Below, piece by piece: positions 8,272 through 19,607 of a stretch of 64,000 nt of DNA (position 1 is its first letter; each line of letters begins with the position of its first letter). The stretch is taken from positions 2,294,001 through 2,358,000 of the forward strand of contig JAWNGF010000003.1 in the NCBI GenBank assembly GCA_037039685.1, written 5' to 3'. This stretch comes from Ceratobasidium sp. AG-K. Lineage: Eukaryota > Basidiomycota > Agaricomycetes > Cantharellales > Ceratobasidiaceae. The position numbers and the translations under genes were made by a program. Below the pieces are notes generated by a model. The model was not told where the DNA came from, ran no database searches, and saw nothing but the letters and a program-made list of their open reading frames with translations.

Positions 8272-8753
8272 TTACGTCAAGCCTTTATAAGCATCAGCCT
8301 TAAGCTCCTGCTTTTCCACCAAGTAGATAGAACATACACAGGAAAATGGGCATTGTACAATGGACAAAGAGCTATACTTGATATAGACCAGTAGTCCCAC
8401 ATTGCTATACGCTGTCAGTGAACCCAATTGTTATCCTCTTTTGGGTCATAGCAGCTTTAGTCAGCTAAATACACCCTTACTCTGTCATACACTGTTGCTA
8501 TCACGCCTGCCCAAGGCTGTTGATAACTGATAAGATCAGATAAGGAGTATATGAAGCAAAAGCTTAGCGTCTAGCACCCTTCACTTCCAAATCAACAGCT
8601 CAAGGAAGCCAGATCCTCTCAAGCAAAACTGGAAAGTGGTTGGAGCACCACCCAAGTTAACACTCATATCCATCAAGAACCCCACCAACTCCTTATTTCC
8701 ATCAGTATGCAGTAAAAAAGGATTAATTAGTAACTGACTAATTAACCTTAAAA

Positions 8754-9368
8754 GTGTTCCCTGCATTCTCTAGCCTCTGCAAAGCAGTCTTTAGACTAAA
8801 AGACTTTGTACTTGATCTAGACACCAAAGTCAATGAATTAAACAGTCAAATTGAAGTACTAGAAGAAGATTGGGTTGAACAAGCAGAGGAACTAAGGGTT
8901 GAGCATACAAGAAACAATGAAAACTACAATCAATTTGAAGCCAACTACCAAGCACTCCACTCAAGGCTTGAGTTCATTGAAATCAGCATTGAGAACACAA
9001 ACAAGCAACAAGCTGATCAAGATTGTGTCCAAAGCATAAACCTAGCAGACACCAACATTGAAGTCCAGCGCCTACAAGAACAAATCTGTGTCCTGATCAA
9101 AAACTGCAACCAACTTATTAAAATCCAAGAAAAACATACTCAAAAGGTCAAAAACCTCAACAACAACAATAAACGTCAGTGGCGCACCATTGAGACCCTC
9201 CAGGACAAAATCAAAAGCAGATACTGCCCCCTTGCTACAGAAGTGCGTATTCCTATTAACCAGGATTACTGCCTTCTAAATCACCTTAATACCATTGCAC
9301 CCAACCCTTTTCAGTGGGACCAAGACCTTGACTCACACAGGAACAACATAGGGAACAGCTTCAACTAG
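8754..9368 (+). CDS. A2 ORF0, coiled-coil protein
   Basis: This is a 204-codon open frame, colinear with ORF0 of A1 and A3 and with the same heptad-like pattern. It has stayed open although gag beside it is truncated. The displayed start is GTG and there is no ATG in frame. The CCCTTTT heptamer near its end is conserved. Product function is unknown. Confidence 0.5.
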   Translation: MFPAFSSLCKAVFRLKDFVLDLDTKVNELNSQIEVLEEDWVEQAEELRVEHTRNNENYNQFEANYQALHSRLEFIEISIENTNKQQADQDCVQSINLADTNIEVQRLQEQICVLIKNCNQLIKIQEKHTQKVKNLNNNNKRQWRTIETLQDKIKSRYCPLATEVRIPINQDYCLLNHLNTIAPNPFQWDQDLDSHRNNIGNSFN

Positions 9369-9589
9369 AGTCCCTAACACTCTTTATTGAAGATGTTTGT
9401 TGTAACTATATATACAAACAATACAACAAACTAGGAGTAATAAATGTGTTGTTCTTGGAAGACAAAAATCTTGAATTGGTGTTTTTGAGGAGTCTGCGTT
9501 TCATCAAAGATAGGAGGGTTCAAAGAAGGATTTGCAATACTTTGTATGGTCTAGGATCCCAATAAATTTACTTGTTTCCCCGCTTCAAC
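9369..9589 (+). pseudogene. A2 decayed small frame before gag
   Basis: This is alignable with the small frame of A1 (5654-5905), for example the stretch encoding KLGVINVLFLEDKNLEL, but with substitutions and stops. It ends just before the gag ATG at 9590. Confidence 0.4.
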
Positions 9590-9718
9590 ATGTCCAGAGC
9601 CCCATCACCAAGCCAAGGGGGATTCACCCAGATTTTGGCAACATCTGGACCCAATGTAGTTGCACATGCAATCAATGCTTTAATAGACAAAGTGCAAAAG
9701 ATTAATGGTCACATCAAT
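9590..9718 (+). pseudogene. gag: A2 gag, truncated
   Basis: This starts ATG for MSRAPSPSQGG as in A1 and A3. It is broken after 43 codons by the LTR of C2 (junction at ACATCAAT). The TCAAT at 9714-9718 would be one half of the C2 target duplication; the other half is not found. Confidence 0.8.
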
Positions 9719-10215
9719 TGTTGCAACCTGCTAATGCCTATGGTTGACAACTGCTAATGGCCTTTGAGATGAGGAACAATATGTGATAAGTCTTCTAAGA
9801 CTCTATCACTAAGGTGGACAAATGCTAGTCTTGTCAGTACAAGTCACTAGCTCCTAAGTCCAAGTGGCTGCGCTAAAGGCTAAGTAGCCAAGTGCCTCTG
9901 ATCACACTGCAGGGAGAGTTGACAAGGCAAAGCAAGCTGGGGATGACCATGCTTGCATGCCAGTATATATACTCAGAAAGCAAGTGAGTCATAGTAGATA
10001 CATGAGTCATGCGCCTGAGTCAGAGTCCAAGTCATAAAAGGGGCTGTGCAGACCAGTCAATAGAAAACAGCATGAGTCATATGACTCATGGTGACAAGTC
10101 ATCCATACACCTCACTAAACAAGGGAGAGGGCTCTACAAAGAGAAAGGACACTTAAGGCACCAGTATGAGCCATGAGACTGCAGAGAGAGAGAGAGGGAG
10201 AGAAGGGTCACGACA
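9719..10215 (-). repeat. C2 3' LTR
   Basis: This is 497 bp, TGTTGCAACC to GTCACGACA on the plus strand, and matches C1 and C3 in reverse. It contains reversed TGACTCA boxes (TGAGTCA) near 9985-10090, a TATATATA box near 9964 and an AG-rich microsatellite at 10183-10200. The polypurine tract (GTGGGGGGGCAA on the minus strand) follows from 10216. Confidence 0.88.
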
Positions 10216-10255
10216 TTGCCCCCCCACAAACGCAAGTGTAGTGGAGCGCACTTGC

Positions 10256-11422
10256 CTATTTGTGGGCAACCCATTCCTTCAGCTCCAACCACCCAACACG
10301 TTCCGCCAGGGCATGCATATCTGCTTCCAGGACCTTGTTCATGCGGTCCCATTTCTCTTGGTAGAGGCGGTTGAGCTCCTCTTGGTGGAGTTGTTGCAGG
10401 TGCTTGAGTTCTGCTGTCTCTTGCCTGGACCATTGTTCTTGTCTGTGGTTGAGCCACTTGTTGAGTTGCTTGATGCTCCAGGAGCCGCATTGGACAAGGT
10501 GGTAGGCCTCAGGAATGTTGGTGTTGCATGGCATTTGGTCAGCTGGTGGGCGTGGTTCCATGTTGGCAATGGCATTGCCAACATCAGCAATGAGAGCCTT
10601 GACGTTTGCTTGGGCCTTGTCCCATGTTGCCTCCCATTCTTGCTCAACTTGTTTGGCCTCCTTGTCAGTGATGTGAGGAGGGGCAGGGAGGTTGTAGCTG
10701 CCTTTGGAGTTTGGTGGTGCAGGGGGGACTTTGACCACTTCCTCTCTGTTGTCTCCCATTGGCTGTCCTGCCAGGTTGACAAACCCGCTTCTGTTGGCGC
10801 CTTTTGACCAGTTGATAGCATTGAAGGAGGGATTGTCTCTTGGGTAAGTTTTTGTGGGGACAGGTACTTGTTCAAACTCACAATCTGTTGGCCATCCCAA
10901 CTCAAAGTCTGTAGCACATGGGCACCACCATTTTCCTTCCTTGTCACAATGTCCGCTGTTGTCAAGGGCCAGGCAAGGGTCATTTTCTTGTTTGAACCAC
11001 TCATCTCCTTCCCACTTGAAACTAGTGTTGCAGTTCCAGGCGTCCATGCTCTTGAGGACAACATCATGGACAGTGATTCCAATACAGCCACGGCAGTAGT
11101 AGTACTTGCTGTGGCCAGTGTTGGTTGGATTGGAAGGCCTGGAGTTGGGGTGGCTGACCCAGAGGAGTGAGCCAAGCCGGGGCACAATGAGTGACTTGCG
11201 TTGTTTGTCCCACTTGACAGTTGCCTGTTCCCGTAGGGGGATGTACCCCAGCTGGACACCAGGTTCAAGGACCTTGGCAAGAGCCTTGGCCTTGTTGAGG
11301 GACCAGGGAGCAGTGTTGCGGTTGTTGACAGCATACTTGCCTGGTCCGGCAAGTTTGAGGGCCTTTTTGTACTTGGGAACCCGGGAGAAAGTCGTGGAGG
11401 CGGTGTTGTGAGAGGCAGGCAT
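10256..11422 (-). CDS. C2 ORF3, accessory protein with CRGC motif
   Basis: This is an intact 388-codon frame between pol and the 3' LTR, the place env occupies in retroviruses. No signal peptide, membrane span or envelope feature is visible. Visible features: start MPAS; an (I/V)L(D/E)xG...Y segment at about 51-61; CRGC at 110-113 followed by VHDVVLKS; WCPC near 166-169, making a two-CxxC-type zinc site possible; and a Glu/Gln/Leu-rich C-terminal coiled-coil region (about 325-388). The CRGC-x-VVLxS segment is shared with family B ORF3, so the two are probably homologous. No known family is recognised. It is open while pol of the same element is broken, and it overlaps the C-terminal extension of pol by over 1 kb in another frame. 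Confidence 0.7.
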   Translation of the reverse strand: MPASHNTASTTFSRVPKYKKALKLAGPGKYAVNNRNTAPWSLNKAKALAKVLEPGVQLGYIPLREQATVKWDKQRKSLIVPRLGSLLWVSHPNSRPSNPTNTGHSKYYYCRGCIGITVHDVVLKSMDAWNCNTSFKWEGDEWFKQENDPCLALDNSGHCDKEGKWWCPCATDFELGWPTDCEFEQVPVPTKTYPRDNPSFNAINWSKGANRSGFVNLAGQPMGDNREEVVKVPPAPPNSKGSYNLPAPPHITDKEAKQVEQEWEATWDKAQANVKALIADVGNAIANMEPRPPADQMPCNTNIPEAYHLVQCGSWSIKQLNKWLNHRQEQWSRQETAELKHLQQLHQEELNRLYQEKWDRMNKVLEADMHALAERVGWLELKEWVAHK

Positions 11423-13268
11423 AGTTGGTTGATAGGGGAGGTGTTTGTAGTAGGGAGAGCGTTTGGCAGTGAACTAGTGGTAGTTGGCTGAAAAGCTGGA
11501 GTGATGATTTCTGCTGCTTTCCCCTTTGCCTTTTTGTACTCTGAGGAAGTGAAATTCAGAGGAAGTGGGCCGGTGGGAAAATCCTTCTGGAACCTTCTCA
11601 TGACATGAGTCAGTTCAGCAAAGTTTTCTGCTGGTTCTTCTGTGTCTTCCAGAGGGCTATAGCCTTTCCATCTGATGCAGTATTTCAGCCCATCAGGGTC
11701 TTGATGCCAATCTACAATCTTCTCTACTTCATATTCCTCTTTGCCTTCTTCAGTATTGATAGGCAGAGGTTGGGGCTGATTTTGTTGGAAGTCTAGGTCT
11801 TCAGTATAGGGGGTCAACATGTTTCCATGGAAGACATTGTGGATGCGCATGGATTTTGGAAGGTCAAGTTGGTAGGTGTGTGAAGAGATTTGCTTTTTCA
11901 CAGCAAAGGGACCTGTCTTCCTGTCATCAAGCTTCTTGCTTGGGCATCTTGTGGCAACGTTGGTAGTCAAGAGCCAGACATTGTCTCCTTCCTTGTATTG
12001 TACTTTTGGGGTTTCTTCCCTTGACTGATGATATTCCATCAGAGCCTTTGTTTCTTCCCATACAGCCTCCATGTCCTTTGTCCACTTGTCTCCCTCTGGG
12101 GATTGAGTCATATAGTCCCCAATAGACCATTTGGGGTCATGCCATAGATGACTTCAAAGGGGGATTTGTTTGTGACTTGGTTTTTGTAGTTGTTGTGGCA
12201 GAATTCCGCAATGGGTAACCATTTTGCCCAATCATCCTGTTTGTGATTTCCAAAGATGCGTATCCATCCCTCAAGCCATTGGTTTGTTCTTTCTACCAAG
12301 CCATCTGTTTTGGGGTGGAAGGCAGTGGAGAATGTCCCCTGGATTCCTAATTGCTTGTAGACCACTTCTAAGAAGTGTGATTTGAAGGTAGGTCCTCTAT
12401 CTGAGACAGTGGTTTTGGGGAAACCATGAAGGCGCCATACTTCCTTCACAAAAATGTTGGCAAGTTCTTCTGAGTTCATGGACTCTTTGCAGGGGATGAA
12501 GTGTGCCATTCTGGAAAAGTGGTCCATCACAACAAGGACACTGTCAATCCCTTGTGACCTTGGTAATTTCACTATGAAATCATATGCAATATTTTCCCAA
12601 GGTTTCTTTGGAATGGGCAAGGGTTTGAGTGGTAGGTGTCATTTTCTGCCCTTCCCCCTCTGGCATGCTTTGCAACTATCAATGTACTTGTTGACTTGTG
12701 CCTTCATGCCTGGCCAGTAGTAGTTTCTAGCAATGAGTTCTAGAGTTCTGGCTTGTCCTTGGTGACCTGCAATTGGCAAGTCATGGTAGAGTCTGAGAAG
12801 TTTCAGTTTGATGTCCTTTTTGTCTGGAACAACAATTCTGCCTTGGTACCAAAGGAGATCTTCACTCATTTTGTAGTCCTTGAATTGTTTTTTCATGGAA
12901 GGTGGTAGATCTTCCTTTCCCTTGGTACTTCTGATTAGGGTCTCCAGGTTTTCATCCTCTTCCAGCACTTCTTTGATTTCTGCAATAAGGTTGTTGCTCA
13001 TCAGGGCAGAGAATCCCTTGAAGTTTTTGGCGGAGATCATCACTTGTTCCGCAGAGGCAATATTGTTGTGATTGCTTCTCCTGGAGAGGATGTCTGGTTT
13101 CTCCAATATTTTGCCAGGTCTATAGCGGATTTCAAAATTGTAGCTTGCCAGCATGAGGAGCCATCTGTTGTGTTGTTGGTTTAAAGTGCTGGCCTTCTGC
13201 CAGTAAGTGAGGTTTTTGTGATCTGTGTAGATCACTATTGGTTCCTTTGTTCCTTCAAGGTGGATGCA
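11423..13268 (-). pseudogene. pol: C2 pol remnant (RNase H end, integrase, chromodomain)
   Basis: This covers the last part of RNase H (TDHKNLTYW), the integrase zinc site and core (SDRGPTF, YHPKTDG-type) and a chromodomain (EYEVEKIVDW...IRWKGYSP). It is broken by an in-frame TGA near 12639 and a frameshift near 12110. After the chromodomain the pol frame stays open to 10339, across ORF3. The 5' part (protease, RT) is missing because of B1. Confidence 0.85.
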
Positions 13269-13726
13269 TGTCATGAGCCTTGCTCACTCCATTGGACTTG
13301 TCTGCATCTTGTCCTGTCTTGTGGCTGTGCCTGTTATGTTTTGTTTCCCTTTTCCTGCTGCGTTGCCACCTCCTTGTGGTTTCTCTGTTACATCATGTAA
13401 CACGGCTGTGCTTTGTACAAGTCATGTCTGTTCATACAGCATGACTCACATGGACACTCCTGATTGGTAGACTGTTGTGACTCATGTGGCTGCGCCTTGT
13501 TTGACTCAGCCTCTTTGTGAATATATATAGAGGACCAACAAGCCTGGTAACCCCAGCTTGTTTTGTCCTGTCAAACATCCCCTTTGAGTGACACTTTGAA
13601 CCACCCCTACCCTCAAGAGCCTACAGACACTTAAGTTTGTTGCGGTTCAAGAGGTCACTTAGGTCTTAGTGCCGTCCACTCTCCATTGTGGCTTGTCTCA
13701 TAGCCACCAAGAAGAAGCTTAGGACA
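13269..13726 (+). repeat. B1 5' LTR
   Basis: This is a 458 bp LTR. TGACTCA lies at 13442-13448, 13478-13484 and 13502-13508, with a TATATATA box near 13522. The palindrome GTTACATCATGTAAC lies upstream. The segment AGCTTGTTTTGT (13555-13566), about 30 nt past the TATA box, is complementary to the priming site. Confidence 0.92.
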
Positions 13727-13728
13727 TT

Positions 13729-13740
13729 ACAAAACAAGCT
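13729..13740 (+). promoter_or_regulatory. B1 self-priming primer-binding site
   Basis: ACAAAACAAGCT, two bases after the LTR, is the exact complement of AGCTTGTTTTGT at 13555-13566. The same 12 bp pair occurs in B3, B4 and B5. The gag ATG follows 8 nt later, so the leader after the LTR is only 22 nt. Confidence 0.65.
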
Positions 13741-13748
13741 TATCAATC

Positions 13749-15739
13749 ATGTCCACCCAGGAGGACACAGGATCACACCTCTCAACACCACTGTCAACAA
13801 GGAGAGGACCAAGTAGGGCTGCAAGACCCACAAGTTCTCTCAACAAACAAGATATTGCACAAGCACAGGCCGGAGGACCAGCAAGGTCTTGCCGACAGAG
13901 TCAAGCCTCTATGCCTGGAACATTCAATGCCAAAAACGCTTCAATCATCCAAGAAGAACCTACAATTGTCAGTAGGGAACCAGGAGATATCACCAATGAC
14001 CCCACACCAGCCACAATTCAAATCCCTATTCTAATGCAAGCCCTGGACCTTTGCGTCCACTATGGCCCATGGCATTCAGAAGACAGTTCTTTTCCCTGCA
14101 GCCTGAAGCTCATGGGGGCATATCCCTTGTTCCCATCAGACCCCCACCAACACCACACATTACACATGCTCTGCAGGTTCCCCAGATCAGAGGTACTATC
14201 ACCAATGCCGGTCCAATCCCAATGAATTCCCAAGCCATGACACCTGTAAACCCTGCACCACCATATGTACCACAAGGATATTCCCAGCAACAAACAACTG
14301 ATGGCCAAGACGTACCTGGAAATCTCAGTTCAAGCTCCAGCAGTAGAACCATGATTGGCAATCTTGATGACCTCAATGACCTTCACCCTGGAAGACACAA
14401 CGCACTCTTAAGGGTCATTGACGGAATGAGAATAGTGCTTGACAGAAGACTCAACGGGCTAGAACAGGCCACCCAGGTCCTAGCAAATAACCAACAGATC
14501 TTCAATAATTCCAAGAATACCCTTCAAGAAACCCTCATGGATATTCTCAATGCTGCAAGAAACAGCAAAAATAACACTTTCCTAGTTGGACAAGATGTCA
14601 CCTGGCTTCAAAACAAAGTTACAAACACGCAAGGACTTGTAAACAATGTACACAAAGAACTCAACACTACCAGGCAAGGACAACTTGAATGGAATGAAGC
14701 CGTAACACAAGGCTTGGAAAACCTGCAACAAGAAGGAACCGCCAATACTACGCAAATCACCACAATACAAGAAGCTATCAACAGTCTTCAAGAAGAAATG
14801 GATGAAGCATCATTACATGCGGAAAATCCATCTAGGCAATCAAACTCTACATCACATCCGGAAGCTGAATCTACCCAAATCAACAAATTGGAACAGAGGC
14901 TCCAACGCCTCACAGAAAATCCTAACACTGGCATGGGACCCTGTCATCCTAAGGTCACACAACCTGAACCCTTTGACGGAAAAAAGGGGGAAGGAGCCAA
15001 AATGTTCATCACACAGATGGAAAGCTATTTTGTTTGATTAGGCAATCAATACAACTCTCATGAAGAATGGATCTGTGAAGCACTTGCCAACTTCAGATCT
15101 GAGAACAAGGTGGCAACCCATTGGGCACAAGTATTGCTACAATCACTAAACCAGGGAGAAAATAACAAAAACCTAGCCTCATGGGGAAACTTCAAAGCCC
15201 ATTTCATGGAACAATTCAGCAACCCAAACAAGAAAGCTAAAGCCAAAGTCAATATCCGGAAATGCAAGCAGAACAATTTGGTAGCAAACTATGCGTTGGA
15301 ATTCCAATATCTACTAGTTGACGTAAATTGGGGCCAGGAAGCTCTGATCAACCAAGTCAAAGAAGGACTGAAGCCTGAAGTCAAAACTGAACTAGCCCAA
15401 TTTGAGTTAACCCTAATTAACAAAGATGGAATGGAGCGTGAACTATCTCTGGACTGGTGGATCTCAATTGCAATCTCTGTTGACCAAGAGCTACAATCCA
15501 TCAAGAACACCATGGGACAAAAAACAGCATCAGCATTCTCCAGCTCCACAAAAAGACTTCCTGCCAACATATACAAGGCAAGAATTTCATCAAAACATTG
15601 CCTAAAATGCAGATCTGACAAGCACCTGCTAGCAAAATGCCATGAAAAGGAATGGAAGAAGGAGGAACCTAACCTAGAGGGATGGGAAGGGAAACTTGAG
15701 GGCAAACCAGAGTTGGGAAAAGACAAGGTCTCCCTCTAA
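13749..15739 (+). pseudogene. gag: B1 gag, broken
   Basis: This starts MSTQEDTGS, colinear with the intact B3 gag. A 1 nt deletion near 14030 shifts the frame, and TGA at 15035-15037 (SYFV*LGNQ, where B3 has CGA) stops it. The central retrotransposon-gag domain and a CCHC knuckle (CLKCRSDKHLLAKC) are still readable. It ends ...KDKVSL* with the pol frame overlapping in -1. Confidence 0.88.
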
Positions 15740-15756
15740 CTGTGTGTGGAGAGACC
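15715..15756 (+). promoter_or_regulatory. B1 -1 frameshift cassette
   Basis: GGGAAAA (15715-15721) stands in gag phase as G GGA AAA. A 5 nt spacer follows, then a stem GGTCTC(CC) / (GG)A-GAGACC at 15727-15756 whose loop holds the gag stop TAA. It is conserved in B3, B4 and B5. Confidence 0.65.
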
Positions 15757-18700
15757 AAAAAACCGTTAACAGAAACCATGTACCTTATAGCAACAAACAA
15801 ATCAACAGTTGTCTACACAAATGTTACTGGAATCACAGAACCCATTCCTACCCTCATTGACTCAGGCGCTTCAAAAAACTTTATTGATATTTCCTGGGCG
15901 CGCTCAAATGCCATACCACTAATTGAGCTACCAACACCCAGGAAAGTCATTGGAATTCAGGGAAAAGAATTACCACATCAAATCCAACGCAGAGTTGATC
16001 TAAAGTTTGACCTGGAAGGGAAAAGCTTTAGGCAGAATTTCTTTGCTATGCCGACCGGGGATACACACCTTATCTTAGGACTAGGATGGTTAGAAGAGGC
16101 TAACCCAATCATTAACTGGCGCTCAAAAACCATCACATGGAGGACAGACCACATCATGGGCAAGCCAGGTGAAATTGACAACATACTGGAAGAGTTCAAG
16201 GAATTCAGGGAGGTTTTTAGCAAGGAGAAGTTCAAACGCATACCAGACCATTGACCATACAACTGTTCTATTGATCTGATAGAAGAAGCAGATCTCCCAG
16301 AACCGGCTAGACCAATTCCACTTTCACCTGCAGAATCTGCTGCCCTTAGGAAGTACCTTGACAAAGAATTAGCTGCAGGAAAGATCCAACCAAGCAAATC
16401 ACCAGTAGCAGCGGCCACCTTCTTTGTCAAAAAAGGTCAAGACCCAAAGAACCCCAAAAAGCCTCCAGAACTTAGGCCAGTGCAACACTTTGGACCAATG
16501 AACAAAATAACAAAGGACAACCAATTTCCTATGCCACTTATGGAAGATCTCTTAGACAAAATCAAGGACACAAAAATCTTCTCAAAAATAGACCTGCGCA
16601 TGGGATTCAACAATATCTGGGTTAAGGAAGGTGACAAGTGGAAAACTGCCTTCCAAACCAAGGAAGGACTATACAAGTACATTGTAATGCCATTTGGACT
16701 AAACAATGCGCCAGCTACTTTCCAACAATACATGAATCACATTTTCCAGGACCTGATGGACATATGCGTCATTGTCTACATTGACAACATCCTTGTCTTC
16801 TCCCAAGATAGAAAGCAGCACGTGAAAGACATTTGAAAAGTACTCAAGATCCTACTGGAAAACAATCTCTTTGCCAAACTCCCTAAATGCAAGTTCTTTG
16901 TCAAGAAACTGGTTTACACTGGAATCCGCATCAGCAAGGAAGGAATCTCTATGCAAGAAGAGAAGGTCAAGGCTATCAAGGAATGGAAGGAACCAAAAAC
17001 GGTCAAACAAGTACAGGCCTTCTTGGGATTTGCAAACTTCTACAGACATTTTGTTCCAAACTTCAGCAGATTAGCCAAACCCCTCACTACGTTAACAAGG
17101 AAGGACACAAAATGGCAATGGGAACAAGAACAACAGGACGCCTTCAACAACCTTAAATCAGAGATTTGCAAGGAACCATTATTGCAACATCCTGACCCAG
17201 AAAAACCTTACATCTTGGAGACCAACACAAGCAGTGTGGCAATGGGTGCCATCCTTTCACAGAAACAGGAAGACGGATTCCTACACCCAATTGCTTTCCT
17301 ATCTAAATCCTTCAATCAAGCACAGTTGAATTACGATGTGCATGACAAGGAGCTCATGGCAATCATAGAAGCACTCAAACACTGGTGTTTGCACTTGGAA
17401 GGAACAAGAGAACCTATCACAATCTACACCAATCACCAAAATCTGCAATATTGGAAGAAGGCAACAACCTTCAACAGATGTCATGCTTGATGGCACCAGA
17501 TTCTGGCATCATACAACTTTGAAATTGTGTACCAACCAGGCATCCTTTCAACAAAACCAGATCTACTGTCCAGAAGAAGCGACCATAGCAACATTCCAAC
17601 AGCAGAACAAGTAATGATCAAGGAGGAACAATTCAGGGGGTTCTCTGGAGACATAAAGTTTGATATCATTGCGGACATCAGAGAAGCGCAAGCAGAAGAC
17701 AAAAGCATTAGCCAAATCATAGAACTATGCAAAAAGAAGGAAGATCTGCCAAAATCAGTACAAGAAGGAATCAAGAAGTACAATTTTGAAGAAGACCTTC
17801 TCTGGTTTGATGGAAGAATCTATGTACCAGAAGACAAGGACACAAGGTTGAAGATCATGAGAATACACCATGACTCACCAATAGCCAGTCACCAAGGACA
17901 TGCACGCACATTGGAGCTTATCTCAAGGAGATACTACTGGCCAGGAATGAAATCCACCATAGACAAATATGTGGACTCATGCAAACAATGCCAGAGAGCA
18001 AAAGGAACAAAAACTTGCATACCATTGAAAACACTAGAGATCCCAAAGGGCCCATGGGAGGAAATTGCATAAAACTTCATTACTAAGCTTCCTAAGTCAC
18101 ATGGGAGTGACAGCATATTGGTGGTTGTGGATCGGTTCTCTTGCATGGCACATTTCATACCCTGCAAGGAATCAACAACAGCAGAACATTTGGCCAAAAT
18201 TTTTGTGAAGAATATATGGAAGCTTCACGGTTTTCCACAAAGTACAGTTTCAGATAGGGGAACAACATTCAACAGCAAATTCCTGAAAGCTCTATACAAG
18301 AAGATCAACATCACTCCAAGCTTCAGCACAGCATACCATCCTCAAACCAATGGAATAACAGAACAAATAAACCAGTGGCTGGAAGCCTGGCTACAAATGT
18401 TTGTAAATCACCAACAGGATAATTGGGCCAAACTTCTGCCCATTGCAGAGTTCTGCTACAATAACCAAAGGCATAGCATCACAGGGAAAACTCCCTTCAA
18501 AATTGTCTATGGCAGGGAACCCCTTTGGAATATTTCAACAAGGGAAACAAGCACTACAGAAGCAAACAACAATGCAGACAGTTGGCAGAAGGTGTGGGAC
18601 AAAGCCAAAGCAGCCATGGAATGGCATAGGAACAAGACGGAGGAAAGACAACCACCCAAATACATGGAGGGAGACCTAGTTTGGCTACATGGGCAAAACA

Positions 18701-19607
18701 TAAAAACAGATCAATCCAGCAAGAAACTTGAAAACAAAACACACGGCCCATTCAAAGTCAAAAAAGCTATCTCTAGCCACGCCTTCAAATTGGATCTTCC
18801 AAAGACAATGAAGATACACCCTGTTTTCCATAGCAACCTGCTCAGCCCTTACAAGGAAGACAACAATTTCCAAAGAAACCAACCCCAACCTCCACTGGTG
18901 AAAACAGAAGAAGGGGAGGAAGAATACAAAGTGGAAAAATTTGTGAACTGGAAGATGACAGAAAAATGACTTTTCTATAGGGTCAGATGGAAGGGATACG
19001 CACAAAAGAAGACACAGAACAACAAGCAGAAGACTTTGGACATCTTGGAGAAATCTTGAAGAAATTTCTGAAGGAATTCCAGGGAGCCCCAAGACCCTTG
19101 AATTACAGACCAAAGGGTATAAAAGGGAGGGCTCAGCATGAAGAGTACCCAACTTGCAAAACTTGCTCATTATCAAACTTGCTTTACTCTCTCAACACTT
19201 TGAGCCTTTTTTGTTCACCATGCCTGCCATGTCCCGCCAAACCATCACCAACAACCTCATCCGCATCCAGGAAGGCCCTGCCTTCCAGACTGCTCACATC
19301 CTTGATGCAGGAACCGCACTCTACGTCTTCAAGAGGAAACAGCAACAACCAGGATGAATCCTGTTCCGCGCCTCCAACGACGTCCTACATTTGGACATGG
19401 GCAAACTGGAGTGGGTTGGAAGGAAGTGGCCAACAAAGATGCAGCTGCAATGCAAGGGCATCTACGTCTGCCAAGGATGCGCCACCTTCCATGTCTTGGA
19501 GGTGGTGCTCCTCTCCATCCACAAGCTCAACATTGTTGAGTGGGGGCAAGAAGGAGCCTATTCAAGCAAATGGTGCCCAGGGCGCAATGGTTGTCTGCCA
19601 TCTTTGA
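15742..19607 (+). pseudogene. pol: B1 pol, multiply interrupted
   Basis: Protease (LIDSGASKNF), RT, RNase H, integrase, GPF module and chromodomain are all recognisable. The frame is stopped by TGA at 16252, 16834 and 17488, a TAA near 18070 and a TGA near 18967. The RT catalytic motif reads YIDN instead of YIDD, which should abolish polymerase activity. Integrase has FSCMAHF where the better copies have FSRMAHF. Most lesions are C to T or G to A at former CpG. Confidence 0.88.

Larger units (their letters stand above)
7858..9718 (+). mobile_element. Element A2, 5' part
   Basis: This is family A on the plus strand: 5' LTR, leader, ORF0 and the first 43 codons of gag, cut at 9718 by insertion of C2. 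Its sequence is poor in CpG compared with A1, so it is older. A scrap of A pol in the same orientation at 22903-22963 may be the remains of its downstream part. Confidence 0.85.
9719..13268 (-). mobile_element. Element C2, 3' half
   Basis: This is family C on the minus strand: 3' LTR, polypurine tract, ORF3 and pol back to the end of RNase H. It is cut at 13268 by B1. The missing 5' half is not on the other side of B1, where a different, opposite-strand C element (C3) lies. Confidence 0.85.

Noticed and set aside
10183..10205. AG microsatellite as a separate repeat feature
   Set aside because: It is a short expansion inside the C2 LTR next to the terminus and is absent from C3. It has no independent meaning.
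10256..11422. ORF3 as an envelope gene
   Set aside because: It sits where env would be, but there is no signal peptide, transmembrane span or cleavage site in the B or C versions.
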